Source of the DNA: a virus
Reading direction: 5' to 3' (one strand)
Length of the DNA stretch: 64,000 nucleotides
Virus record (IMG/VR): IMGVR_UViG_3300031578_000013
Coordinates: 1-64,000 of that record
Part shown: piece after piece, positions 8,224 to 15,534 of the stretch
How the letters are laid out: every line of letters starts with the position of its first letter
Position numbering within the stretch: position 1 is the first letter of the stretch
Notes under the pieces: model-generated
Seen by the model: the letters and a program-made list of their open reading frames with translations, nothing else
Database searches by the model: none
Told to the model about the DNA's origin: nothing
Translations under genes and position numbers: made by a program

Positions 8224-8832
8224 ATGGATGAAGTTTTGGAAGAACAAATATTACCAAAAGCCATAGTAAAAGAGAACACAAGGATCTTAACACCAAAAGA
8301 GTATGCAAAATTAAAAGAAAAATTATCTGCCGATTATAATTGCATATGTGATGTTCTTTTGTATACTGGAATGAGAATGCCGGAATTTATAAAATTTTCA
8401 AAACACCCGGAATGGTATGATGCACACAGGAGGTGTATCGAACTTCCAACAACAGCGATCAGAAAGAAAAAGACGGTTTATAAAACCCGTCAGATCAATT
8501 TGAATGTTAATGGGTGTGATGCCATAAAGCATTTCCAGTCTATGGTGAAAGCAAATCTGCATATCCCATCCAGACAGTCAATGGTGGGTGTTCTATCACG
8601 TGCTGCGGTTGAAGCAAAACTTCCAGAGGGTGATAAGGGAATATGCCCGAAAATGTTCAGGAAGATGCTTGTATCGTATCTCATGAAGTGTTTCCCAGAA
8701 AGAATGTTTGAAATTGCTGCAAATATGGGGCATACATTAGAGGTTATGAGGATTAATTATACAAATCTATCTTTTGCAAGAGAAGATACAGAAGATATTA
8801 GGATTTTTTTGAAAGGGTGGGGTGATGCATGA
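8224..8832 (+). CDS. Tyrosine recombinase / integrase (catalytic domain only)
   Basis: 202 residues. The catalytic set is complete: Arg in YTGMR, Lys-rich hairpin (KKKTVYKTRQ), a KxxR box (PKMFRK, Lys in place of His), GH in NMGHT, and the Tyr nucleophile nine residues after that His (RINYTNL). The N-terminal core-binding domain of full-length integrases is very short or absent. The family cuts and rejoins DNA for integration or dimer resolution. A TATA box at leaderless spacing supports the start. Confidence 0.85.
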   Translation: MDEVLEEQILPKAIVKENTRILTPKEYAKLKEKLSADYNCICDVLLYTGMRMPEFIKFSKHPEWYDAHRRCIELPTTAIRKKKTVYKTRQINLNVNGCDAIKHFQSMVKANLHIPSRQSMVGVLSRAAVEAKLPEGDKGICPKMFRKMLVSYLMKCFPERMFEIAANMGHTLEVMRINYTNLSFAREDTEDIRIFLKGWGDA

Positions 8833-8879
8833 GCACCGGTGAACTGGCACAGTTGATGAAAGATAAGGGTGGTATCTAA
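8829..8879 (+). CDS. Very short ORF, possibly a remnant
   Basis: Encodes 16 residues (MSTGELAQLMKDKGGI). Starts by ATGA overlap with the recombinase and ends inside the left copy of the 31-bp direct repeat. Either a mini-peptide that couples translation or a leftover of the duplication. Confidence 0.3.
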   Translation: MSTGELAQLMKDKGGI

Positions 8880-8883
8880 AATG
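8853..8883 (+). repeat. 31-bp direct repeat, left copy
   Basis: Starts TTGATGAAAGATAAGGG and ends TCTAAAATG; identical to 9237-9267. It includes the start codon of the gene that follows, so the repeat supplies the same translation start to two genes. Confidence 0.95.
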
Positions 8884-9240
8884 TGGTTACAAGATATCAA
8901 ATATAGATTTTACATATATGGAGCAATTCTTGGAATTCTCGTAGCAATACTTGTTGTTGCAACTAATACTGTAATATTAGATATGCAAAATAATGAAATA
9001 GAGCACACGAAAACAATAACCATTATTGGGAAAATCTGCCCGCATAACTTATTTGGTAGCAACCTTGGAAAAATACAAGATTCTGATGATGTTATATATT
9101 TCATAGATCCTTCAAAGTGCAACGAATATATTATAGGTTCTACAAGAAATATCTCGTATCATAAGATTCATCAGGTACTTAGTATGAAAATGTTTGATTT
9201 TAATAGAGTGTCTGGAAAATATGGGGGTTGGGATCATTGA
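8881..9240 (+). CDS. N-terminally anchored protein between direct repeats
   Basis: 119 residues from ATG 8881; an in-frame GTG at 8869 inside the repeat is an alternative. A TM helix at about 12-36 precedes a soluble domain with two Cys (GKICPHN, DPSKCNE). The gene is bracketed by the exact 31-bp repeat, and its stop lies in the right copy. This indicates insertion as a cassette or a local duplication. Function unknown. Confidence 0.7.
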   Translation: MWLQDIKYRFYIYGAILGILVAILVVATNTVILDMQNNEIEHTKTITIIGKICPHNLFGSNLGKIQDSDDVIYFIDPSKCNEYIIGSTRNISYHKIHQVLSMKMFDFNRVSGKYGGWDH

Positions 9241-9267
9241 TGAAAGATAAGGGTGGTATCTAAAATG
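9237..9267 (+). repeat. 31-bp direct repeat, right copy
   Basis: Identical to 8853-8883; the repeat-to-repeat distance is 384 bp. Confidence 0.95.
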
Positions 9268-9915
9268 GCTAAACTCACAGAGAAAGAACGCGAAGGATTC
9301 GAGGCAATACTAATGTCCGATTTAAAAGCAATCAATTCCCGTTTTATGAGTCAGATAAAAGACTTTTGGGGTATTGCCAGAATACAGGTTCTTGAAACAA
9401 AAGGATGGGATAAACTCATTAAAGAAAAGGAATTGCTGGATATTCAACGGAAACAAATCATAGAACGCATCCATTCAATAGAGCATATTCTCAATAGCGA
9501 ACATCTGCTAGCAGAACAAGTAATAGAACTCGGTGGAAAAGCAAATGACTATGGCAAAATGGATGGTGCTAATTTCTATGGTATCCCGGTAACTTCTCAA
9601 TTCGAGTATGAAATAGTCGAGTATATCAGAAGTAATATTGATCTTGAAATCCCGTCAAAAATATTACGCGATGTTTGCCAATCGTCCATTCGTGCTCTTA
9701 CGATGTCTGGGTCATTTGAAGAGGCGAGGGGTGCGTATGAGAAGTTTTATTCGCTTGATTTCAGGAAGTATGGTGTTGATATTCCTCCGAGACTTGATGA
9801 TATTTGTGAGGATAGGAAAACTATGTTGTATGCACAACAATCTTTACAGCAGATTAATGGTGGGAAACCAGATATGAAATTGTTAGAGGGTGATAAAGAC
9901 AAGGAGGGGATTTGA
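9265..9915 (+). CDS. Helical soluble protein
   Basis: 216 residues, strongly helical, with coiled-coil potential at about 25-85 (charged heptad-like stretches). GTG 9253 in the repeat is an alternative start. The stop overlaps the next gene's ribosome-binding region. Unrecognised. Confidence 0.7.
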   Translation: MAKLTEKEREGFEAILMSDLKAINSRFMSQIKDFWGIARIQVLETKGWDKLIKEKELLDIQRKQIIERIHSIEHILNSEHLLAEQVIELGGKANDYGKMDGANFYGIPVTSQFEYEIVEYIRSNIDLEIPSKILRDVCQSSIRALTMSGSFEEARGAYEKFYSLDFRKYGVDIPPRLDDICEDRKTMLYAQQSLQQINGGKPDMKLLEGDKDKEGI

Positions 9916-9917
9916 AA

Positions 9918-10175
9918 ATGCAAAAACAAGACACACAACCACACGATATTGTAAACTATCTACCAGTCCCAACATATCCATCCAAACCAACTCTACCACT
10001 AAAGAAAGCACTCGGTATAATCTCACAGTCACAGCACATCATTATCTCGAAAAACCTTACAGAAGAGCAGACTACAATGCTTATAGAGAACTGCACAAAA
10101 TTGATAGGGTTTATCGAGAGGGATTACTATCCGAAATCATTTCTGTCTGGTTTATTTGGTAGGGGTGATGAGTAA
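9918..10175 (+). CDS. Small soluble protein
   Basis: 85 residues. ATG 9918 is chosen because GGAGGGG sits 8 bases upstream at 9903-9909; a TTG two codons earlier is possible. Pro-rich N-terminus, then helices. Unrecognised. Confidence 0.65.
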   Translation: MQKQDTQPHDIVNYLPVPTYPSKPTLPLKKALGIISQSQHIIISKNLTEEQTTMLIENCTKLIGFIERDYYPKSFLSGLFGRGDE

Positions 10176-10408
10176 TGACACATGGTTTTAAGTGGGAATA
10201 TCCATTATTTGCATTCTTATGTAGTGGGTGGTTCATAGCAATATATTTGGCAATGCTTCCTGGATTTAATAAAATGATGAGTGAAGCATCAGAAGATGGA
10301 ATACTGTTGAATGTAATTCCTCCTACAATGTGGTTGGGGATGTTTGTCGCTGCCAATATGGTTGGGTGGATGGTTGCTGTATTTATACCCACTGGAGTTG
10401 ATGAATAA
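10175..10408 (+). CDS. Small two-TM protein
   Basis: 77 residues with hydrophobic helices at about 8-27 and 50-70. Starts at the previous gene's last base and its stop overlaps the next start. Confidence 0.65.
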   Translation: MTHGFKWEYPLFAFLCSGWFIAIYLAMLPGFNKMMSEASEDGILLNVIPPTMWLGMFVAANMVGWMVAVFIPTGVDE

Positions 10409-10545
10409 TGCCCTTTGAATGGTGTTACATCTGCAATGAGTTTATAGACACTGTGTTGATTCAGAATTGTGGCAAGTGGGATAAGAGCGTTGAGGTTACT
10501 CATCGCTGTATGGAGTGTGGTTTTGAATGGAGTGAGATTGTGTGA
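10408..10545 (+). CDS. Small zinc-ribbon protein
   Basis: 45 residues with two CxxC pairs (WCYICNE and RCMECGF) about 25 residues apart, a minimal zinc ribbon. Overlapping start and stop on both sides. Confidence 0.65.
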   Translation: MPFEWCYICNEFIDTVLIQNCGKWDKSVEVTHRCMECGFEWSEIV

Positions 10546-10805
10546 GAGGTGGTGTTGGAGATTGTGTGGATGGTATGCGTAACATACTTCAGCAACCTGT
10601 CGATATTTTTCGCAGAATGCATATTATTGAATCTTGGATTACCAACATCAGCAAAAATAAAAGAAATATGAACCAACCAAGCAATAATTTCAACCAAAAA
10701 TATCTTTTACTACTCGATAGTATGGACAAACGACGGAAACGGAGAAATCCCATGCGATATGTAATGATGAGGGCAAAACGGAGTTGTGATGGGGATTTGG
10801 TATGA
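10542..10805 (+). CDS. Small basic protein, uncertain
   Basis: 87 residues from a GTG overlapping the previous stop; Asn- and Arg-rich (DKRRKRRNP). Composition is unusual, and the true start could be the ATG at 10722. Kept because it fills the space between overlapping neighbours. Confidence 0.45.
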   Translation: MRGGVGDCVDGMRNILQQPVDIFRRMHIIESWITNISKNKRNMNQPSNNFNQKYLLLLDSMDKRRKRRNPMRYVMMRAKRSCDGDLV

Positions 10806-10981
10806 ATAAACAATCCAAAGAAGATTTTGCAACGGTTCTACTCGCAGGAGTAATTGCAGCAACAATTTTTGGAATCGTTGCGGTTCGTGATGATGTTGTA
10901 GGAATTCTTATGTTAATCGGATTTCTGGTATTTCTTATTGGGGTGTATTCGTTTGGTAACTGGGAGTATGAAAAGATATGA
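10802..10981 (+). CDS. Small two-TM protein
   Basis: 59 residues with helices at about 10-27 and 32-50. Start and stop overlap the neighbours. Confidence 0.6.
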   Translation: MNKQSKEDFATVLLAGVIAATIFGIVAVRDDVVGILMLIGFLVFLIGVYSFGNWEYEKI

Positions 10982-11115
10982 ATAAAAAGAAGATAATCGT
11001 CGAGAATACAAACAACGAAATCCAACTCACTATAGGAGACAAACTCCTAATGCTTGTATTTGCAGCGATAGGAATACCACTACTATTTCTCTGCATTATC
11101 AAGCAACACTTTTAA
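10978..11115 (+). CDS. Small single-TM protein
   Basis: 45 residues: basic N-terminus (MNKKK) and a helix at about 22-42. Ends two bases before the stop of the convergent gene. Confidence 0.55.
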   Translation: MNKKKIIVENTNNEIQLTIGDKLLMLVFAAIGIPLLFLCIIKQHF

Positions 11116-11116
11116 G

Positions 11117-11359
11117 TTACTTTCTCTTCTTCATAGCCTTATCAATCGCCGCCATTCTTTTCTCTGCAACGGGTAATACTATATAATAAGATTTATATTC
11201 CTTCAAGTGTTGTTTAGCGATCCTAATCGCTCTCCTCTTGTTATACTCTGGTGATGCGGTCGGAGTAGCGTGTTCCATTTCAATCTTAGTGCCTATGGCG
11301 AGTTGCTTCTTGTTATACATACTTCCCATAGAGTATGCAAAACCTATAAATCTTCCCAT
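11117..11359 (-). CDS. DUF5661-like small protein
   Basis: About 80 residues from MGRFIGFAY; a start at 11389 would overlap the divergent gene. The IGTKIEMEH motif followed by RAIRIAKQHLKE...YY is the pattern I associate with DUF5661, common in phage and environmental genomes, function unknown. Confidence 0.6.
   Translation of the reverse strand: MGRFIGFAYSMGSMYNKKQLAIGTKIEMEHATPTASPEYNKRRAIRIAKQHLKEYKSYYIVLPVAEKRMAAIDKAMKKRK
11344..11351 (+). promoter_or_regulatory. TATA-box-like element
   Basis: CTATAAAT about 26 bp upstream of ATG 11377, the leaderless spacing. Confidence 0.45.
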
Positions 11360-11376
11360 GCCAATCACTCTATAGT

Positions 11377-11565
11377 ATGGCAACTCCAATCATGACTGGT
11401 AATCGGCAGATGCAGGAGTATCTTCGGCAGCAGTATGAGCAAGCCCATCGCTTCCATAGCATCTTCGAGTACGAGCGTGGCCTGACAAAACGTGAGGCAC
11501 ATGCCGTAGCATTCCAGCAACTCCTGGCGGCAAAGCGTGCAGCAGAATCGCAACATAGAAGGTAA
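11377..11565 (+). CDS. Small helical Gln/Ala-rich protein
   Basis: 62 residues, Gln/Arg/Ala-rich and almost wholly helical. TATA-like box at leaderless distance. Higher GC than its surroundings. Unrecognised. Confidence 0.6.
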   Translation: MATPIMTGNRQMQEYLRQQYEQAHRFHSIFEYERGLTKREAHAVAFQQLLAAKRAAESQHRR

Positions 11566-11595
11566 TACAGTAGCATCTGCAAAATATGCAAAACG

Positions 11596-11603
11596 TTTAT
11601 ATT
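11596..11603 (+). promoter_or_regulatory. TATA-box-like element with TGCAAAA repeats
   Basis: TTTATATT between three TGCAAAA-like heptamers (11578-11612), which could be binding sites for a regulator of the small gene at 11641. Confidence 0.4.
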
Positions 11604-11640
11604 CTGCAAAAACTGTCTATACAGTAGGAGCGTGATCAGG

Positions 11641-11736
11641 ATGGTTCAGAAAACCAAGGTGAAGGTAAAGCAGTATGTGAGAGATGTGCCGAGTAAATAC
11701 CGTCACCACAAAACGCCAAGACCGAAAAAGTATTAA
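11641..11736 (+). CDS. Very small basic protein
   Basis: 31 residues, about 40 percent Lys/Arg/His (MVQKTKVKVKQYVRD start). Has its own promoter-like region. Possibly nucleic-acid-binding. Overlaps the stop of the convergent HNH gene. Confidence 0.45.
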   Translation: MVQKTKVKVKQYVRDVPSKYRHHKTPRPKKY

Positions 11737-12275
11737 AAAGACTCTTCTTTTATTTTTGATCTCCATCTATTTCCAAGACCACTATACATAGATGTGTTTT
11801 TAGACGAATTACAATGTCGACATAACGCTTGTGCATTTTTAAATGTTAATGCACCACCCTTTGATAATGGTATTATACAATCTTTTTGTGCTTTCATATC
11901 TTCTGAAAATACACGCATACAAATAGCGCATCTATGATTCTGCATAATTAAAATATAATTCCATTCTACAAATGATAGTGTGTGTTCAACATTTATATTA
12001 TATTTTCTAGATACACTCCTATGATCCTCTTTTGAATAATTGAATTTTCCTTTTTCTGTAATACCAAATCTTTTTTTCCTGGATTTATACCGTGGTGTTT
12101 TTTCGAGTTCTTTTTCCCTGGCTTTGTAGAATGGCGAGATCCTATATTCGCGCTTACACTTTATGCAAATTATCATGAGACCATCTTTATTTCTTTTATC
12201 TTTATGGAATTCAGATACGGATTTTGCACAATTGCACTTAGTACAGATTTTTATTCCATTTACCGCTCTTGGCAT
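11733..12275 (-). CDS. HNH homing-type endonuclease, probably inactive
   Basis: 180 residues from MPRAVNG. An N-terminal zinc motif (CTKC at about 11-14, CIKC about 27 residues later) is followed by a basic region and a C-terminal HNH module: CAIC, DCIIPLSKGG, NAQALCRHCN. The first catalytic His, expected in DHIIPLSKGG, is Cys here (codon TGT), so nuclease activity is probably lost. Same architecture as the gene at 40975, which keeps DHIIP. An AT-only box (12294-12305, minus strand) lies 25 bp upstream of the chosen start. Confidence 0.8.
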   Translation of the reverse strand: MPRAVNGIKICTKCNCAKSVSEFHKDKRNKDGLMIICIKCKREYRISPFYKAREKELEKTPRYKSRKKRFGITEKGKFNYSKEDHRSVSRKYNINVEHTLSFVEWNYILIMQNHRCAICMRVFSEDMKAQKDCIIPLSKGGALTFKNAQALCRHCNSSKNTSMYSGLGNRWRSKIKEESF

Positions 12276-12306
12276 ACTTACAATATTTGGATTCAAAATA
12301 TATATA

Positions 12307-12510
12307 GTACGTCCCGACGATTTTACAGGAGTGAGAAAATTTAGAAAAAAATTTTTTTCGAGGTGAAAATTGACCGGTACGTCCCGCCACTTTTGGGTGC
12401 ACGTATCGACGCGCTCTGACCATTGGTTTCTTCTTAAAAGGGGGATGGGGGTACGGCCTTAGTATTTTGATTAGAAGAAAAAAATTTTTAAATTTTTGAG
12501 GGTGCGTCCC
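12307..12510. repeat. Degenerate repeat units in non-coding region
   Basis: Part of a non-coding stretch of about 415 bases (12297-12711). GTACGTCCCG occurs at 12307-12316 and 12377-12386, and GTGCGTCCC at 12502-12510. Two GAAAAAAATTTTT tracts (12345-12358 and about 12476-12489) precede the second and third units. Could be origin iterons or regulator sites. A minus-strand frame through it looks spurious. Confidence 0.5.
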
Positions 12511-12662
12511 TATTCGCACATCGGCCATAATTCCCACCGATCGCCATCTCAACAATTTTGCCATTACAGGGTATATCGGTTAAGCACGGTTTTTCCGATG
12601 GACTACCAAAGATATCCCGGTTTTAATTGGCTTTTAGATTGTGTGGTTTTTTTGGGGATAGT

Positions 12663-12669
12663 TATATAA
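12663..12669 (+). promoter_or_regulatory. TATA box of the accessory operon
   Basis: TATATAAAC context upstream of the first gene of the long plus-strand block, with the start at 12721 and a leader carrying AAGGAG. Confidence 0.55.
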
Positions 12670-12720
12670 ACTAGTAATAACATATTAGAAAGTGCCTAAC
12701 AGGTTAAGGAGATGAGAAAA

Positions 12721-13068
12721 ATGCCGTACGCAATAACAAATGGAACGGAATGGTTAAGTGGTGTAATTACCGCCGGTAAAACACGACCGATATTAACAAA
12801 GCTCACAGAACGCCGGTACGAGTACGACGACTATAACGCTGCTGATGACGTAATTACGGGATTATATCAAAACGGGTACGGCCCGGTAGCTACCACTCTG
12901 CGTATTGTACCGGTACGAACACTCTCACTTTTTGCCCGGATTACGCCCGGACTCGTAAACAGATGTATTGTGATTGCGATATCCTGTGGGGAGCGGGAGC
13001 ACCGTGGTACGGTCGCAAAGAACACAGTGGATATAGTATTCAGGTGTGATCATGTCAGTACTGGATAA
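12721..13068 (+). CDS. First gene of the accessory block, unknown
   Basis: 115 residues from MPYAIT. AAGGAG at 12705-12710 is correctly spaced for 12721 and too close for the ATG at 12712. Mixed alpha/beta composition with a hydrophobic centre. Higher GC than the genes after it. Not recognised. Confidence 0.65.
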   Translation: MPYAITNGTEWLSGVITAGKTRPILTKLTERRYEYDDYNAADDVITGLYQNGYGPVATTLRIVPVRTLSLFARITPGLVNRCIVIAISCGEREHRGTVAKNTVDIVFRCDHVSTG

Positions 13069-13507
13069 AAGACAGGATATCGAACAGATTACCGATGCAC
13101 TGCTATATGATGCAATGGGATCGCGGCGGTTTGTCCATGCAGTATGCAACGACCTGAACGCTTTTTCGGCCAATGTTGAGGATTACAAAGGGATCATCTA
13201 TGCATGGGCTAACCGGCTATACATCGCTAATCAAATTGCGTATATTCTCACCTATTCGCATAATGATGACTGCGATATGACCATTGTGCAGCTCAACGAC
13301 ACGGACCACTTAAACCACGGTGGGCATCTGATGAAGGATATTGCCCGGTGGTATAGGATGTTGGAATCAATTAAGTATAATTTGTTCTCTAACGGCGGGC
13401 AGGTTATGTTATGCCGTGAGGATATGGAGCGCCTTGATACTCTAATGAGCGTACTGAGCCGGGAAATAGTCGGAATGTATCAAAAGGAAAAAGGAAAGGT
13501 GAAATAA
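13052..13507 (+). CDS. Soluble helical protein, unknown
   Basis: 151 residues from ATG 13052; two Cys, otherwise acidic and helical. Overlaps the preceding gene by 17 bases. Not recognised. Confidence 0.65.
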   Translation: MSVLDKRQDIEQITDALLYDAMGSRRFVHAVCNDLNAFSANVEDYKGIIYAWANRLYIANQIAYILTYSHNDDCDMTIVQLNDTDHLNHGGHLMKDIARWYRMLESIKYNLFSNGGQVMLCREDMERLDTLMSVLSREIVGMYQKEKGKVK

Positions 13508-13509
13508 TT

Positions 13510-13863
13510 ATGAATTGGCTAAACGCAGTGCAGGAAGTAAAGAGAGATCATCAATTTTGTATGATACACACCCCAACCGGCAACAAGGTAACAAAGAGAA
13601 AAACAAATTTCTATATCGATACATTAGAATCTATAGAAAATTTGGAGACTGAAGGATCTTCGGATAAAGCAATTTGCAAAATATTACCAACCGCAAAAAA
13701 GGTACTGAAAACCGATTGTGTGTTAATGGATGCTGTAACCGCAAATATGCTATGCTGTATCTACGATGCACTATCACCGGATAACCAAAAGAAATTCGCA
13801 GGATTTAAAATCGATTTTGCAGTAAAAACGGGATGGAAATTATACGAAAAATGCAAGGTGTGA
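13510..13863 (+). CDS. Soluble protein, unknown
   Basis: 117 residues, Lys-rich and helical, with three Cys in the C-terminal half. Starts two bases after the previous stop. Not recognised. Confidence 0.65.
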   Translation: MNWLNAVQEVKRDHQFCMIHTPTGNKVTKRKTNFYIDTLESIENLETEGSSDKAICKILPTAKKVLKTDCVLMDAVTANMLCCIYDALSPDNQKKFAGFKIDFAVKTGWKLYEKCKV

Positions 13864-13865
13864 TC

Positions 13866-14008
13866 ATGACTGAAGTATTGCAATACATCAGGAAAAACCG
13901 GGGCAGGTTGCCAAAGATGTTTCTGCCCTTCTCTCTGTTAAGAACATCACAGAGATCAGGATAGTAAAGAGAGAAAAAGAAATATTCGTTTATTCGGGGA
14001 GTGAGTAA
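13866..14008 (+). pseudogene. Frameshifted small protein
   Basis: The frame from ATG 13866 reads MTEVLQYIRK and is then lost at a five-A run near 13893. One extra A would continue as KPGQVAKDVSALLSVKNI and on to a stop at 14006-14008, just before the next start. The recovered product would be about 47 residues and helix-rich, possibly a small HTH. A sequencing or assembly indel, or a genuine mutation. Confidence 0.5.
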
Positions 14009-14009
14009 G

Positions 14010-14195
14010 ATGTCACAATTTATCTTGAAAATCAAGTTAGGCAATGAAGCAATGCTAACAGGTTATGACATTGCAGGCGCATTAAGAGAGATTGCCGATA
14101 AGGTAAATGATAATGAAGATATGAGAGAATTTTCAGGAGAAAAAAGGATACTGGATATTAACGGTAATAGCGTTGGTACGTGGTCAGTAAAGTAA
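14010..14195 (+). CDS. Small soluble protein
   Basis: 61 residues from ATG 14010 with GGGGAG upstream at 13996-14001. Two-helix start and a beta-rich end (ILDINGNSVGTWSVK). Unrecognised. Confidence 0.6.
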   Translation: MSQFILKIKLGNEAMLTGYDIAGALREIADKVNDNEDMREFSGEKRILDINGNSVGTWSVK

Positions 14196-14198
14196 ATC

Positions 14199-14264
14199 TA
14201 CCCTCATAAACCTTTTAGGGTTTTTGCGTTCAATCGCATTGAGGGTATACCTGCGCAGGCAGGG
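14199..14264 (+). ncRNA. Three-way-junction RNA motif, copy A
   Basis: Outer stem 199-206/240-247 (TACCCTCA/TGAGGGTA, offsets from 14000), hairpin 208-212/219-223 (AAACC/GGTTT) and hairpin 225-228/235-238 (TGCG/CGCA) with loop TTCAAT, then a short CCTG...CAGG hairpin before the RBS GGAGATG. A second copy at 15535 keeps the TTCAAT hairpin while the other stems change in sequence but still pair. Likely a cis-acting leader element. Class unknown. Confidence 0.55.
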
Positions 14265-14285
14265 ATTAGAGGAGATGTAAAGACA

Positions 14286-14477
14286 ATGTTGGAAGTGTTT
14301 GTAATCTATCAGCATAGAAATATGCAGAAATTTGTATTCGGATATACAAAGGATGAAAAAATCGCAGTATCCGAATTAATGCGATTGACGAATGAATCAA
14401 GCGAAAACCATTTTTCGATGGAATATAATTTCATCCCGTTTAATGGTGTATTGCTAAAGGATAATTCACACAAATAA
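14286..14477 (+). CDS. Small protein downstream of RNA motif A
   Basis: 63 residues beginning MLEVFVIYQH, alpha/beta. RBS GAGGAGATG about 10 bases upstream, directly after the structured element. Unrecognised. Confidence 0.6.
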   Translation: MLEVFVIYQHRNMQKFVFGYTKDEKIAVSELMRLTNESSENHFSMEYNFIPFNGVLLKDNSHK

Positions 14478-14491
14478 GGAGATGTAAAGTA

Positions 14492-14737
14492 ATGCAAGCA
14501 AAAACCAGATATTCGGTAAATGTGATGGATCTCACAAAAGACGATGTCTTAAGCACCTTTATGATCGCGCCGGTGATTCAATCACGAATAATTGTAGATG
14601 TTGAAAAAGGGCGCATTGATGGTAAAGCAGTGGTGCTTGATTGTCCTGAAGAGCAAGCATTAGCGATAATTGAGATCATCCATCAGAAGTATGGGAAAAA
14701 TGAATTCAGATGCTATAAGGGCACAAAGAGGATTTAA
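14492..14737 (+). CDS. Small protein, unknown
   Basis: 81 residues, alpha/beta, acidic. Preceded by AAGGAGATGTAAAGTA, the same leader type as its neighbours. Confidence 0.65.
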   Translation: MQAKTRYSVNVMDLTKDDVLSTFMIAPVIQSRIIVDVEKGRIDGKAVVLDCPEEQALAIIEIIHQKYGKNEFRCYKGTKRI

Positions 14738-14739
14738 CC

Positions 14740-15015
14740 ATGCCAAAAACAATTAAAATTTCAATCATCCAAGATGAGATCAATCGACTACTATCACTGG
14801 ATAACATCGACGAACAAACCAAAATTACCCTTTGTAATTTCATCGAAAAAATCCTTATGGATACCAAAAACTATAAGGGTTTTAATCACATCGACTGGTC
14901 AAACGGAGGTTTCGATCAATGGGAAAAAGACGGCGAACCGGGGTTTCCTGAAAAATCAAAATATCTCGGAAGGGAATATTCAAGGGTATATTACAAAAGT
15001 GAGAAGTTGATTTAA
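14740..15015 (+). CDS. Small acidic protein, unknown
   Basis: 91 residues: helical N-terminal half and an aromatic C-terminal half (WSNGGFDQWEKDGEPGF). Two bases after the previous stop. Confidence 0.65.
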   Translation: MPKTIKISIIQDEINRLLSLDNIDEQTKITLCNFIEKILMDTKNYKGFNHIDWSNGGFDQWEKDGEPGFPEKSKYLGREYSRVYYKSEKLI

Positions 15016-15017
15016 CC

Positions 15018-15329
15018 ATGTCACAAATTACCACTCACAGAAAATCCCTTTTTGATATCTCATTACGGGATATCCAATTAGACAAACATATGATAGTGAT
15101 ACGAGAAATAGAACCGGCGTATAATGATTCGTTCGCATATTACCTTTGTACAATTAGGGAAATTCATAATCCAGAAAGTAAAGACCCTGTAGTATGTGTC
15201 TGGATTAAGGCTATGTCTTTTGACGATAAAAGATGGTATAAATCATCATCCACATTAGCATGGTTTAGAGCATCAAAAATATTGAGGATTGATAATAATC
15301 TTCAATATGAATTATTACCGGAGCCCTGA
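15018..15329 (+). CDS. Small protein, unknown
   Basis: 103 residues, beta-rich, with two Cys. Two bases after the previous stop. Unrecognised. Confidence 0.65.
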   Translation: MSQITTHRKSLFDISLRDIQLDKHMIVIREIEPAYNDSFAYYLCTIREIHNPESKDPVVCVWIKAMSFDDKRWYKSSSTLAWFRASKILRIDNNLQYELLPEP

Positions 15330-15360
15330 TCATTATGCAAAAACAGAAAGGTGAATAACA

Positions 15361-15534
15361 ATGATGAAAATGGAGCGACCAATATCATACAAAGCAGCGG
15401 TATCCGAAAAACGATCACTAATGAGATGTGGTATAAAATGTCACGTAATTGAATCAAAAATATTTAATTTGGATTACTTATACAATCGTAATGAACCTCA
15501 ATGGATATCCACCTACATGGTACAATTATTATAA
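15361..15534 (+). CDS. Small protein upstream of RNA motif B
   Basis: 57 residues (MMKMERPISYKAAV start) with two Cys. A seven-codon ORF precedes it (15335-15358), probably only a leader. Its stop abuts RNA motif B. Confidence 0.5.
   Translation: MMKMERPISYKAAVSEKRSLMRCGIKCHVIESKIFNLDYLYNRNEPQWISTYMVQLL

Noticed and set aside
12238-12564. Minus-strand 108-codon ORF across the repeat region
   Set aside because: Composition is basic and repetitive, it overlaps the HNH gene start, and it has no promoter or RBS support; more likely non-coding.
14225-14238. tRNA T-arm from GCGTTCAATCGC
   Set aside because: The 7-base T-loop would need C at the closing position but has G, and no acceptor, D or anticodon arms can be built around it in either copy.
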